Counted from the stretch's first letter, positions 1 through 10,147 are shown. The stretch: DNA of 64,000 bases from Oscillospiraceae bacterium (GCA_015065935.1 SVPI01000002.1:106548-170547); one strand, 5' to 3'. The notes: a model not told the origin generated them from the sequence alone. Translations and numbers: made by a program.

Positions 1-3
1 AAA

Positions 4-447
4 ATGGAACAGTTTATATCACACTCACCCGAGCAAACCCGTGCCTTTGCCGAAAGGCTGGCGCAAACCCTTGAGAGCGGCTGTGTGGTGGCCTTCACAG
101 GCAATCTCGGAGCCGGCAAAACCTGTTTTACAGCAGGTCTTGCAAAGGGGCTGGGCTTTGGCGGAAGAGTGACCTCCCCCACCTTTGCTCTTATGAATGA
201 GTATGTTGGTGGCAGACTTAATGTCTATCATTTTGATATGTACCGCATCTCCTCTTGGGAGGACCTTTATTCAAGCGGTTTTTTCGATTTCCGCGATATG
301 GGCGGCGTTGTTGTTGCCGAGTGGAGCGAAAACATTGTGGGCGCCCTTGATGAGGGAACGATTTTTATTGATATTGAAAATATTGACGAAACCACCCGCA
401 AAATTACAGTGACAAGGGGAAAACCTTATGAAAATTCTGGCAATTGA
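4..447 (+). CDS. tsaE: tRNA threonylcarbamoyladenosine biosynthesis protein TsaE (P-loop ATPase)
   Basis: Walker A GNLGAGKT; TSPTF and Y-H-D-Y-R-like 'VYHFDMYRI' motifs; directly followed by tsaB. Confidence 0.93.
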   Translation: MEQFISHSPEQTRAFAERLAQTLESGCVVAFTGNLGAGKTCFTAGLAKGLGFGGRVTSPTFALMNEYVGGRLNVYHFDMYRISSWEDLYSSGFFDFRDMGGVVVAEWSENIVGALDEGTIFIDIENIDETTRKITVTRGKPYENSGN

Positions 448-1132
448 ATGTTCGGCAACCCCTGCCTCCTGTGCAATTTTTGAAGATAAAAGGCTTATTT
501 CCTCATCTTTTGCAAATGTAAAACTCACCCACTCCGAAACCCTTATTCCAATGGTTGAAGCCACCCTTAAAAACGCAAAGCTTAGTATTGATGATATTGA
601 CAGCCTTGCCGTTTCCTGCGGACCGGGCTCATTTACCGGAATCAGAATTGGAATAAGCGCAATAAAGGGCCTTGCCATAAAGGATAAAAAGCCCTGCTGT
701 GCCGTTTCAACCCTTGCTTCAATGGCATATAGGCTCCGCTTTTTTGATGGCGTTGTTTGCGCCGTTATGGATGCCCGCTGCAACCAGGTTTATAACGCTC
801 TTTTCCGATGTGAAAGCGGCGTTATCACCCGCCTTTGTGAAGACCGCGCTCTTATGGTTGATGAACTGATTTCAGAGCTTAAAACACTTGAAAATGACAG
901 CATTTTCCTCATTGGCGATGGTGCCGATATGTTTTATGGGAAGGCAAAACACCTGCCTAATGTTAAAAATGCAAGCGAAACACTTAAATACCAACACGCC
1001 GAGGGCGTTGCTCTTGCCGCGTTTGATATGATAAAAGAAAATAATACCGTTTCCCCTGAGGCGCTTTTGCCCTTTTATTTAAGGTTGCCCCAGGCCGAAA
1101 GGGAATTAAAACAAAAAAGGGGAGAAAACTAG
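428..1132 (+). CDS. tsaB: tRNA threonylcarbamoyladenosine biosynthesis protein TsaB
   Basis: N-term 'ILAIECSATPASCAIF', 'SCGPGSFTGIRIGISAIKGLA' signature; overlaps tsaE by 20 nt. Confidence 0.93.
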   Translation: MKILAIECSATPASCAIFEDKRLISSSFANVKLTHSETLIPMVEATLKNAKLSIDDIDSLAVSCGPGSFTGIRIGISAIKGLAIKDKKPCCAVSTLASMAYRLRFFDGVVCAVMDARCNQVYNALFRCESGVITRLCEDRALMVDELISELKTLENDSIFLIGDGADMFYGKAKHLPNVKNASETLKYQHAEGVALAAFDMIKENNTVSPEALLPFYLRLPQAERELKQKRGEN

Positions 1133-1133
1133 A

Positions 1134-1577
1134 ATGAAAATTGCAATCGGCTGTGACCACGGAGGCTTTGAACACAAGAATGCAATTATTGAGCATTTAA
1201 CAGCCCGCGGTTTTGAAATCTGCGATTTTGGTATTAAGGAGCTTGCTTCGGTTGACTATCCCGACATTGCAAAGCCCGTTAGCCTTGCGGTTACAAAAAA
1301 GGAATGTGACCTCGGCATCCTCGTTTGCGGAACAGGCATTGGAATGAGCCTTGCCGCTAACAAGGTAAAGGGCATTCGCGCCGCAGTTTGTTCCGACCAC
1401 TTTAGTGCTAAATACACCCGCCTTCATAACGACTCAAACATTTTGTGCCTTGGCGGCAGGGTTATAGGCATTGGAACAGCACTTGAGCTTGTTGACCTTT
1501 TTGTTGACACCGCTTTTGAGGGCGGAAGGCACCAAAAGCGAATAGATAAAATTACCGAAATTGAAAATATTCAGTAA
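1134..1577 (+). CDS. rpiB: Ribose-5-phosphate isomerase B
   Basis: '[14 protein letters not shown]', '[26 protein letters not shown]' RpiB/LacAB motifs. Confidence 0.95.
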   Translation: MKIAIGCDHGGFEHKNAIIEHLTARGFEICDFGIKELASVDYPDIAKPVSLAVTKKECDLGILVCGTGIGMSLAANKVKGIRAAVCSDHFSAKYTRLHNDSNILCLGGRVIGIGTALELVDLFVDTAFEGGRHQKRIDKITEIENIQ

Positions 1578-1593
1578 AGAAAGGAATTTTAAA

Positions 1594-2226
1594 ATGAACG
1601 ACAATGTAGTAGTAATGGACCATCCCCTTATTCAGCACAAGCTCACAATTTTAAGAGACAAGCGTACAGGCTCAAAGCAGTTCAGAGAGCTGGTTAGCGA
1701 AATCGCAATGCTTATGTGCTATGAATCTACCCGCGATTTACCCCTTATGGATGTTAAGGTTGAAACCCCGCTTATGACCACCAAGGCAAAGGCATTAAAG
1801 GGCAGAAAAATGGCATTTGTTCCCATTCTCAGAGCAGGTCTCGGTATGGTTGACGGTGTTTTAAGCCTTATCCCCGCCGCAAAGGTCGGTCATATCGGTA
1901 TGTACCGCGACCCCGAAACCCATCAGCCTGTTGATTATTACTGCAAGCTGCCCAGCGACCTGCCCGAGCGTGATGTTTTCGTGCTTGACCCAATGTTGGC
2001 CACAGGCGGTTCTGCCATTGATGCCGTTGCAAGCATTAAAAAGCACAACCCCAAGCGCATTAAATTCCTTTGCATCATTGCCGCACCCGAGGGTCTTAAG
2101 GCCTTTACCGAGGCTCATCCCGATGTTCCCGTTTTCTGCGCAGGCCTTGATGAAAAATTAAATGACCACGCTTACATTCTCCCCGGCCTGGGTGACGCAG
2201 GAGATAGAATTTTCGGCACAAAATAG
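1594..2226 (+). CDS. upp: Uracil phosphoribosyltransferase
   Basis: '[22 protein letters not shown]', PRPP loop '[14 protein letters not shown]'; ATG at 1594 preferred over upstream TTG at 1561. Confidence 0.95.
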   Translation: MNDNVVVMDHPLIQHKLTILRDKRTGSKQFRELVSEIAMLMCYESTRDLPLMDVKVETPLMTTKAKALKGRKMAFVPILRAGLGMVDGVLSLIPAAKVGHIGMYRDPETHQPVDYYCKLPSDLPERDVFVLDPMLATGGSAIDAVASIKKHNPKRIKFLCIIAAPEGLKAFTEAHPDVPVFCAGLDEKLNDHAYILPGLGDAGDRIFGTK

Positions 2227-2247
2227 TAACTTAAATTAAAAAAGAAT

Positions 2248-2290
2248 AAAACCTCCTTCTCTGCTTAAAAATAAGATTGAAGGAGGTTTT
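2248..2290 (+). promoter_or_regulatory. 12-bp perfect hairpin whose 3' arm contains the Shine-Dalgarno of the next ORF (possible terminator and/or RBS-sequestering element)
   Basis: AAAACCTCCTTC (2248-2259) / GAAGGAGGTTTT (2279-2290), ATG at 2294. Confidence 0.6.
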
Positions 2291-2293
2291 AAA

Positions 2294-2482
2294 ATGCAAA
2301 AACAAGGCTCTGCAATGTCCTTTGTAAAGGGTATGGGCGCAGGTATGGCGGCGGGTATGGTTGCCTATGCCGCGGCCAAAATGATGATGGGCACAAACAA
2401 CCATAACCTTTCAAAGGGCTCCTCAAAAATTGTTCACGCCGTTGGCGACCTGGTGGATGGCGTTCAAACAATGTTTAAGTAG
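2294..2482 (+). CDS. Small Gly/Ala/Met-rich protein of unknown function (62 aa)
   Basis: Good SD (AGGAGG) 7 nt upstream of ATG; followed by hairpin 2489-2514. Confidence 0.65.
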   Translation: MQKQGSAMSFVKGMGAGMAAGMVAYAAAKMMMGTNNHNLSKGSSKIVHAVGDLVDGVQTMFK

Positions 2483-2488
2483 GATTTT

Positions 2489-2514
2489 TAAGCGGCTTTC
2501 AGAAAAGCCGCTTA
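2489..2514 (+). terminator. Hairpin, probable intrinsic terminator
   Basis: TAAGCGGCTT-tcagaa-AAGCCGCTTA. Confidence 0.55.
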
Positions 2515-2596
2515 AAATTTACAATTTCGCAATACATATTTTGGTAAAACAGTATATAATTAGAAAAAATACATTTATAGAAAAGGGTTACAAGCA

Positions 2597-5254
2597 ATGT
2601 TAACACTTAAAAACATCATTAAAACCTATAAAACGGGTGATGAAAAGGTTGATGCATTAAAAGGGGTCAATATCTCTTTCAGAAAAAACGAGTTTGTCGC
2701 TATTCTGGGCCATTCAGGCTGTGGTAAAACCACCCTGCTCAACATTATCGGCGGCCTTGATAAGTACACTTCAGGCGATCTTATCATCGACTCAAAATCC
2801 ACTAAAAATTTTAGTGACCACGATTGGGATACCTACCGAAACCATAGGGTTGGTTTTGTTTTCCAAAGCTATAACCTTATTGAACACCAAAGCGTTCTTG
2901 CCAATGTTGAACTTGCCTTAACCCTTTCGGGTGTGTCACGTAAGGAACGTAGAGAAAGGGCTAAAAATGCCCTTATAAAGGTTGGCCTTGGTGACCAGTT
3001 AAACAAAAAGCCCAACCAAATGTCGGGCGGTCAAATGCAGCGTGTTGCCATTGCCCGCGCCCTTGTTAATAACCCTGAAATTCTGCTTGCCGATGAGCCC
3101 ACAGGCGCTCTGGATTCTGCAACCAGCGTTCAGATTATGGAGCTGATAAAGGAAATTGCCAAGGACCGCCTTGTTATTATGGTTACCCATAACCCCGAGC
3201 TTGCCGAAAGCTATGCCACAAGAACGGTGCATTTGCTTGACGGCAACATTGTTTCCGACTCCGACCCCTTTAATGAAGAGCAGGAAATTAAGAGTGATGA
3301 AAAGAAAAAGAAGAAGAGCAAAAAGGATAAAAAGGTTTCAATGTCCTTTTTTACTGCTTTGTCACTTAGCTTTAACAACCTGCTAACCAAGAAGGCCCGA
3401 ACCTTTTTGACCGCCTTCGCAGGCTCTATCGGCATTATCGGCATCGCCCTTATTCTTGCCATTTCAAACGGAATTGACGCCTATATCAGCTCGGTTGAGG
3501 AGGACACCCTGTCCAGCTATCCCATTGAAATTCAGGAATCCACAATGAGTATGGGAGATATGCTCTCTAATATGTCCAGTGAAAACACAGGCAAAACGCC
3601 CCACGATATGGATAAAATTTATTCCAACAACATAATGGGCGAGCTGTTAAATGTTATGACAAGTTCTCTCAGTCAAAACAATCTTACCGCCTTTAAGGAG
3701 TTTTTAGATGGCGGAAAATCGGGCATTGAGGAGCTTACCAGCGGTGTTCAGTATAAATATTCAACAACCCTTAATGTTTATAAAGCCGACACCTCAAATT
3801 CCGTAACCCAGGTTAATCCCAACAAAATTATGGAAACCCTGGGCTTTATGCCCACCTCAAACCCTGCGATGTCAATGGGAATGCCCTCCTCTCAAATGAG
3901 CTCCACCGATGTTTGGCAGGAGTTACTTGATAACGAGGAGCTGCTCAAAAAGCAATATGACATTATAAAGGGCAGAATGCCCGAAAAATATAACGAGGTT
4001 GTTATCATTGCCGATAAGAATAACGAAATCAATGATTTTACAATCTATTCATTAGGTTTAAAGGATGCCTCGGTTCTCCCCCAGCTTATGGAGGATATTA
4101 AAAACGGCAAAGAGGTAGATACCGAGCAGACCAGCTACACCTATGATGAGCTTTTAGGCCTTGAATTTAAGCTCCTTTTAAACACCGATTATTATGAAAA
4201 GCAGGGCGATATCTGGGTTGATAAATCCAAAGATAACGACTATTTAAGGCAGAAGCTTAAAGACAGCGAAACCATTAAGGTTGTAGGTATCCTGCGCCCC
4301 AGCGACGAGGCTGTTTCCTCGACAATGAGGGAAGGCATCGGCTACACTGCCTCTCTTATGGAGCACCTTGTAAACGAGGTTAACAAAAGCGAAATTGTAA
4401 AGGCTCAAAAGGATAACGAGGAAATTGATATTTTCACAGGCAACCGCTTCCCCACCGAGGAGGACAAAAAGCTTAACGAACAGCCTATTACAATGGACAC
4501 AATAAACGCCTACCTTGAAACCCTGCCCGAAAAGGAAAAGGCCGAGTATAAGGGCGCCATCCAGCAAATGCAGATGATGGGAATGCCTGAGGAGCAAATT
4601 ATTGAAATGTTCAAAAAGGCAAAGGAGCAAAACTCTACCGATGCCACCTATTCGGGCAACCTTGCAGCCCTCGGTGTTGCTGATTTAAGTAAGCCCTCCT
4701 CCATTCTTATCTACGCCAAGGATTTTGCCTCAAAGGAGGAAATAAACGAACTCATTGCCGACTATAACGAAAGCGTTGTGGAGGAGGATGAAATTGAGTA
4801 CACCGATTATATCGGCCTGCTTATGTCCTCGGTTACCACAATTATCAACGCCATAAGCTATGTGCTTATCGCCTTCGTTTCCATTTCTCTGGTTGTTTCC
4901 TCAATTATGATTGGAATTATAACCTACATTTCGGTTTTGGAACGAACAAAAGAAATCGGCATCCTGCGTGCAATCGGCGCATCAAAGAAGGATATTTCCC
5001 GCGTATTCAACGCCGAAACCTTTATTATCGGCCTTACTGCGGGCGCCCTCGGCATTGGGCTCACATTGCTTATGAGTATTCCCATCAATGCAATAATTTA
5101 TCACTTCACCACCATTGCAAATGTTGCCGCACTGCCACCTGTTGCAGGCATAGCCCTTGTTATTATCAGTATGGTTTTAACCATGATTTCGGGCTTTATC
5201 CCCGCAAAAATTGCGGCTAAAAAAGACCCTGTTGTGGCATTACGCAGCGAATAG
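2597..5254 (+). CDS. ABC transporter, fused ATP-binding (MacB/LolD-like) and FtsX-like permease
   Basis: Walker A GHSGCGKTT, signature MSGGQMQRVAIARA, Walker B ILLADEPTGALD; C-term FtsX domain 'ISVLERTKEIGILRAIGASKKDI'. Confidence 0.93.
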   Translation: MLTLKNIIKTYKTGDEKVDALKGVNISFRKNEFVAILGHSGCGKTTLLNIIGGLDKYTSGDLIIDSKSTKNFSDHDWDTYRNHRVGFVFQSYNLIEHQSVLANVELALTLSGVSRKERRERAKNALIKVGLGDQLNKKPNQMSGGQMQRVAIARALVNNPEILLADEPTGALDSATSVQIMELIKEIAKDRLVIMVTHNPELAESYATRTVHLLDGNIVSDSDPFNEEQEIKSDEKKKKKSKKDKKVSMSFFTALSLSFNNLLTKKARTFLTAFAGSIGIIGIALILAISNGIDAYISSVEEDTLSSYPIEIQESTMSMGDMLSNMSSENTGKTPHDMDKIYSNNIMGELLNVMTSSLSQNNLTAFKEFLDGGKSGIEELTSGVQYKYSTTLNVYKADTSNSVTQVNPNKIMETLGFMPTSNPAMSMGMPSSQMSSTDVWQELLDNEELLKKQYDIIKGRMPEKYNEVVIIADKNNEINDFTIYSLGLKDASVLPQLMEDIKNGKEVDTEQTSYTYDELLGLEFKLLLNTDYYEKQGDIWVDKSKDNDYLRQKLKDSETIKVVGILRPSDEAVSSTMREGIGYTASLMEHLVNEVNKSEIVKAQKDNEEIDIFTGNRFPTEEDKKLNEQPITMDTINAYLETLPEKEKAEYKGAIQQMQMMGMPEEQIIEMFKKAKEQNSTDATYSGNLAALGVADLSKPSSILIYAKDFASKEEINELIADYNESVVEEDEIEYTDYIGLLMSSVTTIINAISYVLIAFVSISLVVSSIMIGIITYISVLERTKEIGILRAIGASKKDISRVFNAETFIIGLTAGALGIGLTLLMSIPINAIIYHFTTIANVAALPPVAGIALVIISMVLTMISGFIPAKIAAKKDPVVALRSE

Positions 5255-5284
5255 TTGACTAATTTGGTAAATTTTGGTATTATA

Positions 5285-5310
5285 AATGCGGCAAGGAAAC
5301 TTGCCGCATT
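5285..5310 (+). terminator. Intrinsic terminator
   Basis: AATGCGGCAAG-gaaa-CTTGCCGCATT followed by TTTT. Confidence 0.7.
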
Positions 5311-5330
5311 TTTTGTTTGAGGTGATTTAA

Positions 5331-5600
5331 TTGAAGGAAACAGGCATCATTCGCCCCGTTGATAAGCTTGGCAGAATAGTTATCCCAAAGGAACTGAGAA
5401 AACTTATGAATGTGGAAAACGAAAAGGACAGCTTTGAAATTTTTGTGGAGGGCGACTCCCTTGTCCTTAAAAAATACAAGGCAGGCTGTATTTTCTGTGA
5501 CAGCACCGAAAACTGCTTTAACTTCGAAGGTCACACCGTTTGCAAAAACTGCGCTAAAAACATTGTAACCGCCGCCCTTGTTTCAAATGATGATAATTAA
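5331..5600 (+). CDS. AbrB-family transcriptional regulator with C-terminal Cys-rich (zinc-ribbon-like) tail
   Basis: 'TGIIRPVDKLGRIVIPKELRKLMNV' AbrB swapped-hairpin motif; CIFC...CFN..HTVCKNC; TTG start. Confidence 0.88.
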   Translation: MKETGIIRPVDKLGRIVIPKELRKLMNVENEKDSFEIFVEGDSLVLKKYKAGCIFCDSTENCFNFEGHTVCKNCAKNIVTAALVSNDDN

Positions 5601-5631
5601 AAAAGACCGATGCGATGCATCGGTCTTTTTT
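5600..5631. terminator. Bidirectional intrinsic terminator between convergent genes
   Basis: AAAAAAGACCGATGC-GATGCATCGGTCTTTTTT. Confidence 0.8.
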
Positions 5632-5634
5632 CTT

Positions 5635-6393
5635 TTAACCAATAAGTGCTTCCCTTAAAGCCTTGTTCTTTTTAAGCTCGGGCAGGAAGTTGCGAACCAG
5701 GGGCACAAGATAGGAATCCTTGCCCTGAATTTCGCTGATTTTAGCGAGCAGGCCTTCATTTTGCTCGCAGGCAACGGAGACAACAGCGATAATAAGGGTT
5801 CCTGTTTCCTTATCGCCATCAATATAGCAACCGTTAAACAGGTCGATAAGCTTTTTAATCTGCTTATCGGTGCCGCCGCCCAGCACCGCTGAAATCTTCG
5901 GCGTTAGGGTCTCGCGGAAGAATTCAAGATAAAGGTACATTCCGTTTTTGGCAACGCTTTCCTTATAGGTTTCCTTAAATTCGGGGTAAACCGCCAAAAG
6001 CTTTGCGGTAAAGCCCTCAACATTCATTTGCGCGTTTTTCTTGGCTGTGGGCAGGTCAATTTCATTTGCATTGCCGCTTACCCTGGACCTTTTAATACCC
6101 AGCTCCTTTTTAAGAGAATCGGCAAAATCAAGTCCAACGCTTGCCGCATCACGCTTTGTCTGGGAATCATCAAAAAGATAGACCGAAAGCTCTCTGTCCT
6201 CGCCAATATTTCCATCGGTTATATCGGCAGTAAGCAGGCGGTAAACCTGCCTTGCCTCATCATAAACAACTTTTATCTGCTTATCGTTATTTGCAAAAAC
6301 GCCTTCCTCGGTTTGTTTAAAGGCCTTTTCATCCAAAATGCTCTGCATTTCGGCAACGACAAACTCTAAATAACGGTTATCCAACCAAATCAC
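5635..6393 (-). CDS. Uncharacterised protein (252 aa)
   Basis: Complete ORF downstream of a clear intergenic region; no family recognised. Confidence 0.7.
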   Translation of the reverse strand: MIWLDNRYLEFVVAEMQSILDEKAFKQTEEGVFANNDKQIKVVYDEARQVYRLLTADITDGNIGEDRELSVYLFDDSQTKRDAASVGLDFADSLKKELGIKRSRVSGNANEIDLPTAKKNAQMNVEGFTAKLLAVYPEFKETYKESVAKNGMYLYLEFFRETLTPKISAVLGGGTDKQIKKLIDLFNGCYIDGDKETGTLIIAVVSVACEQNEGLLAKISEIQGKDSYLVPLVRNFLPELKKNKALREALIG

Positions 6394-6524
6394 TCCTAAA
6401 TGATATTAAAACCATTTTATCATATTATTTCCAATTTGTCACTATAATTTTTAATTTATAAATACTTTAATTGACTTAAAAGATTTGTTATGTTAAAATG
6501 TGTTTTTAGTAAGAGGTGTTTTAA

Positions 6525-7532
6525 ATGAACAAAATCTTTATTCCCGAGGGTTATAAGCCCTCCCTTTCAAGCTATGACACACAGTTAGCTATCGAATTTA
6601 TTAAACACGGCTTTCAGAAGGCTCTATCACGTGCGCTCTCATTAAAGCGCGTTTCGGCGCCTCTTTTCGTTGTGGGCTCATCAGGCCTCAACGATAATTT
6701 AAGCGGCAGCGAGCGCCCCGTTTCCTTTGATGTCCCCGCCGTTAAAACCGATGCCGAGGTTGTTCATTCCTTGGCAAAATGGAAGCGCCTCGCCCTTAAA
6801 AAATACGGTTTTTCCCTACACGAGGGCCTTGTTACCGATATGAACGCCATCCGCCGCGATGAGGAGCTTGATAACATTCATTCGGTTTATGTTGACCAGT
6901 GGGACTGGGAAAAGGTTATTGAAGCTGATGATAGAAATTTGGAATATTTAAAGGATACTGTCAGAAAAATCGTTGGCGCTATCTGCGATGTAAATGTCGC
7001 CTTAAAGGCGCAGTTCCCTGCCCTCAACTGCAACATCTGCCGCGAGGTTACCTTTATAACCGCTCAGGAGCTGGAGGATTTATATCCGAAGCTCTCCCCA
7101 TCTGATAGAGAAACCGCTCTTGTTAAGGAGAAAAAGACGGTTTTTGTTATGCAAATCGGCGCCCCCTTAAAATCGGGTGAAACACACAGCAAGCGCGCTC
7201 CCGACTATGATGATTGGACCTTAAACGGCGACCTGCTTTTATATAACGAGGTGCTTGACAGCGCGCTGGAAATTTCCTCAATGGGAATCCGCGTTGATAA
7301 AAAGGCGCTTGACAGCCAACTTAAGGCCGCTAATTGCGACTATCGCCGCGAGCTGCCCTTCCACCAAATGCTGCTAAACGATGAACTGCCCCTAACCATT
7401 GGCGGCGGCATCGGTCAATCCCGCCTTTGTATGCTCCTTATGGGCAGGGCCCATATTGGTGAGGTGCAGTCGGGCATTTGGGACAGTGATACGGTTAGAG
7501 TCTGCGAAGAAAAGGGTGTTCCCCTACTTTAA
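6525..7532 (+). CDS. asnA: Aspartate--ammonia ligase
   Basis: 'SFDVPAVKTDAEVVHSLAKWKR', 'YVDQWDWEKVI', 'LTIGGGIGQSRLCMLLMGRAHIGEVQSGIW'. Confidence 0.95.
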   Translation: MNKIFIPEGYKPSLSSYDTQLAIEFIKHGFQKALSRALSLKRVSAPLFVVGSSGLNDNLSGSERPVSFDVPAVKTDAEVVHSLAKWKRLALKKYGFSLHEGLVTDMNAIRRDEELDNIHSVYVDQWDWEKVIEADDRNLEYLKDTVRKIVGAICDVNVALKAQFPALNCNICREVTFITAQELEDLYPKLSPSDRETALVKEKKTVFVMQIGAPLKSGETHSKRAPDYDDWTLNGDLLLYNEVLDSALEISSMGIRVDKKALDSQLKAANCDYRRELPFHQMLLNDELPLTIGGGIGQSRLCMLLMGRAHIGEVQSGIWDSDTVRVCEEKGVPLL

Positions 7533-8248
7533 TGAAGCTGTTTAAAAAAGGTATTATTGATGGCTTGCCCATTGGCATCGGTTATCTATCGGTTTCCTTT
7601 GCCTTTGGTATCTTTGCCGTTGCCGCAGGGCTTTCTTCATTTGAGACTCTGTTCATATCAATGACTAATTTAACCTCAGCGGGTCAGCTTGCCGCAGTGC
7701 CCATTATCGCCTCCGGCGGGCTTATGAGTGAGCTGATTTCGGCGCAGGCTATAATAAACCTGCGTTATGCTTTAATGTCTATTTCCCTTTCTCAAAAGTT
7801 TGATGGCAGCATAAAGCTTTTTGACCGCTTTTTCCTCGCCTTTTTCAACACCGATGAGGTTTTTGCCGTTGCCGCCTCAAAGGAGGGGCAGGTCAGCAAG
7901 TCCTATATGTACGGGCTTATTATAACCCCCTACCTCGGCTGGTCGCTAGGCACAATTATCGGCGCCACCCTTGGCAACATTCTGCCCGAAATCGTAACCT
8001 CGGCACTGGGCATTGCAATTTACGGAATGTTTATTGCCATTGTAACACCGATGGCAAGAAAAAGCCGACCTGTGCTTATTTGCGTTATTTTTTCGGCACT
8101 GCTTTCCTGCGCCTTTAAATTTTTGCCAATTTTAAACACAGTGCCCGGCGGCTTTGTAATTATTATCTGCGCCGTTATTGCGGCGGCCGCCTGCGCCGTT
8201 TTATTCCCCCTTGATGAAAAGGAAAAGGAGGGAACGGCAAATGAATAA
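7532..8248 (+). CDS. azlC: AzlC family branched-chain amino acid exporter subunit
   Basis: 'GLPIGIGYLSVSFAFGIFAVAAGLS', 'TNLTSAGQLAAVPII...INLRYALMS' typical of AzlC; followed by AzlD. Confidence 0.9.
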   Translation: MKLFKKGIIDGLPIGIGYLSVSFAFGIFAVAAGLSSFETLFISMTNLTSAGQLAAVPIIASGGLMSELISAQAIINLRYALMSISLSQKFDGSIKLFDRFFLAFFNTDEVFAVAASKEGQVSKSYMYGLIITPYLGWSLGTIIGATLGNILPEIVTSALGIAIYGMFIAIVTPMARKSRPVLICVIFSALLSCAFKFLPILNTVPGGFVIIICAVIAAAACAVLFPLDEKEKEGTANE

Positions 8249-8579
8249 TTATCCCTTTGTTGTTTACCTTCTGGCAATGGCAGGGGTAACCTACCTAATT
8301 CGAATGCTACCGCTGGTGCTTATTAAGAAAAAGATTGAAAATAAATTTATTTTATCTTTTCTTCATTACATTCCCTATGCCGTTTTAACGGTTATGACAA
8401 TCCCCGCGGTTTTTTCCTCAACCGCGCATATAATTTCGGCGATCTTCGGCTTTATTGCCGCACTTATCGCCGCCTGGCGCGACAAAAGCCTGCCCGTTGT
8501 CGCCGCCGTTGCCTGCGCCGCAGTGCTAATTTACGAGCTTGTAGGACAGTATCTGTTACCACAAATTTTAGTTTTCTAA
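8241..8579 (+). CDS. azlD: AzlD domain-containing branched-chain amino acid transport protein
   Basis: 'TYLIRMLPLVLIKKKIENKFILSFLHYIPYAVLTVMTIPAVF'; start MNNYPF at 8241, overlaps azlC. Confidence 0.88.
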   Translation: MNNYPFVVYLLAMAGVTYLIRMLPLVLIKKKIENKFILSFLHYIPYAVLTVMTIPAVFSSTAHIISAIFGFIAALIAAWRDKSLPVVAAVACAAVLIYELVGQYLLPQILVF

Positions 8580-8584
8580 AAGAA

Positions 8585-8612
8585 AAAAGCGTTCCTTTCG
8601 GAGCGCTTTTAA
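8585..8612. terminator. Intrinsic terminator shared by azlCD (+) and rnpB (-)
   Basis: aaaagcgttcc-tttc-ggagcgctttt. Confidence 0.65.
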
Positions 8613-8622
8613 TTTTTAATAA

Positions 8623-8952
8623 GCGAGTTGACCTGTAAGCCGAGTTCTGTCGTGAACGACCATCTATCTTGGCGCACCATTGCTGATGCGCTCCAGCCGC
8701 TTTTCCCGACACATCGGGCAAATGTGTTGTCGGAGTCAGCGTTGCTTCGGATAGGGTTTACAGGCTCTTTTAGTCTCCTAAAAGAGCGGTGAGCTCTTAC
8801 CTCGCCTTTCCACCCTTACCTGAAAAATCAGGCGGTATATCTCTGTTGCACTTTCCCTAAGGTCACCCTCGGCGGCCGTTAGCCGCTATCCTGCCCTGTG
8901 AAGCTCGGACTTTCCTCAGATGTTGCCATCCGCGGCCGTTCAGTCAACTCGC
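8623..8952 (-). ncRNA. rnpB: RNase P RNA component
   Basis: Reverse strand GCGAGTTGACTGAACGGCCGCGG...GAGGAAAGTCCGAGCTTCACAGGGCAGG...ending in ...GTCGTTCACGACAGAACTCGGCTTACAGGTCAACTCGC; 5'/3' ends pair. Confidence 0.93.
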
Positions 8953-9039
8953 AAGGATATTTTAACATAGAATTGCCTTTGTGTCAAAAGTAATTTCGCT
9001 GAATAAAATGTTAATGAATTACTTTTTTGGAGGCATTTT

Positions 9040-10110
9040 ATGGATTTTTCACTTTTTCCCAAATTTTTTCTTGCCGCAAATTCCTGTGAGGGCTTTGTGT
9101 CAAGGTTCGAGGATTGCTATAACATAAATGATGATATATCAGCCTACATAATTAAAGGGGGCGCAGGCTGCGGCAAATCAACACTTATGAAATATGCCGC
9201 CGCAAAATGCCGCGATAAGGGCTTTTTGCCCGAACTGCTCCTTTGCAGTTCCGACCCCGATAGTTTGGATGGCGTTTTCTTAAAGGATAAATTTGTTATG
9301 CTTGATGGCACCCTGCCCCACCCGGTTGAGCCGAAGCTTACAGGGGTAAGTGAGACCCTCCTTGACACAGGCCGCTTTTTAAACACCGCATTTTTAAGGA
9401 AAAACGCCGAGGAAATAAGATATATCAGCGCCAAAAACAAAGCAGAGCATAAAACTGCCGCACGCTATATAAAGGCGGCGGGCGAAATGCTTAAAGATAG
9501 TTTTTCTCTGCAGGAAAAATTTTTAAAACGGCAAAAGGCCCTCGCCTTTGCCGATTCCCTTTATAAAGCAAACCTGCCTAAAAAGCAAAATAGAAACGGC
9601 AAAATAGCCTACCGTTTTTTAAGCGGAATAACACCAAAAGGGGTCATTTTCCTATCCTCAACCATAGAAAAATTAAGCAATAAACAAATTATTATAAGCG
9701 ATAAAAACGGTGCCGCCGCAAATTTAATCTTAAATCGCATTTTAGATCAGGCGGCAGGCAGCGGTTATGATATTATCGCCGTTCCCTCTGCCTTTTTCCC
9801 ATTATCCAGAATAGAACATATTATTATCCCCGAACTGCGCCTTGCCTTTTGCACCGAAAATGATTACGCTCACCTTAAAAGCGATGCCCGCAGAATTCAC
9901 GCTCGCCGTTTTGAGGAAAACGGCTTTTCCTCCCACAGACAAAGGCTTAACTTTAATAAAAAAGCGGCAAAAGAACTGCTTTACTGCGCCGCAGCTACCC
10001 TGCAAAAGGCAAAACAAAGCCACGATGACCTTGAAGCCTTTTATATTAAGGCAATGGACTTTGATGAATATAATAAATACGCCGCAAAAATAGTTGGGAA
10101 ATTGTTATAA
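9040..10110 (+). CDS. P-loop ATPase, similar to the PRK06851-type Firmicutes ATPases
   Basis: 'IIKGGAGCGKSTLMKYAAAKC', 'ELLLCSSDPDSLDGVFLKDKFVMLDGTLPHPVEPK'. Confidence 0.75.
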   Translation: MDFSLFPKFFLAANSCEGFVSRFEDCYNINDDISAYIIKGGAGCGKSTLMKYAAAKCRDKGFLPELLLCSSDPDSLDGVFLKDKFVMLDGTLPHPVEPKLTGVSETLLDTGRFLNTAFLRKNAEEIRYISAKNKAEHKTAARYIKAAGEMLKDSFSLQEKFLKRQKALAFADSLYKANLPKKQNRNGKIAYRFLSGITPKGVIFLSSTIEKLSNKQIIISDKNGAAANLILNRILDQAAGSGYDIIAVPSAFFPLSRIEHIIIPELRLAFCTENDYAHLKSDARRIHARRFEENGFSSHRQRLNFNKKAAKELLYCAAATLQKAKQSHDDLEAFYIKAMDFDEYNKYAAKIVGKLL

Positions 10111-10112
10111 TA

Positions 10113-10141
10113 AAAAAAGAGGGCATAGCCCTCTTTTTTTT
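10113..10141. terminator. Intrinsic terminator
   Basis: AAAAAAAGAGGGC-atag-CCCTCTTTTTTTT. Confidence 0.8.
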
Positions 10142-10147
10142 GACATC

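Noticed and set aside
271-783. 170-aa minus-strand ORF across tsaE/tsaB
   Set aside because: Antisense to two well-recognised overlapping genes; no independent support.
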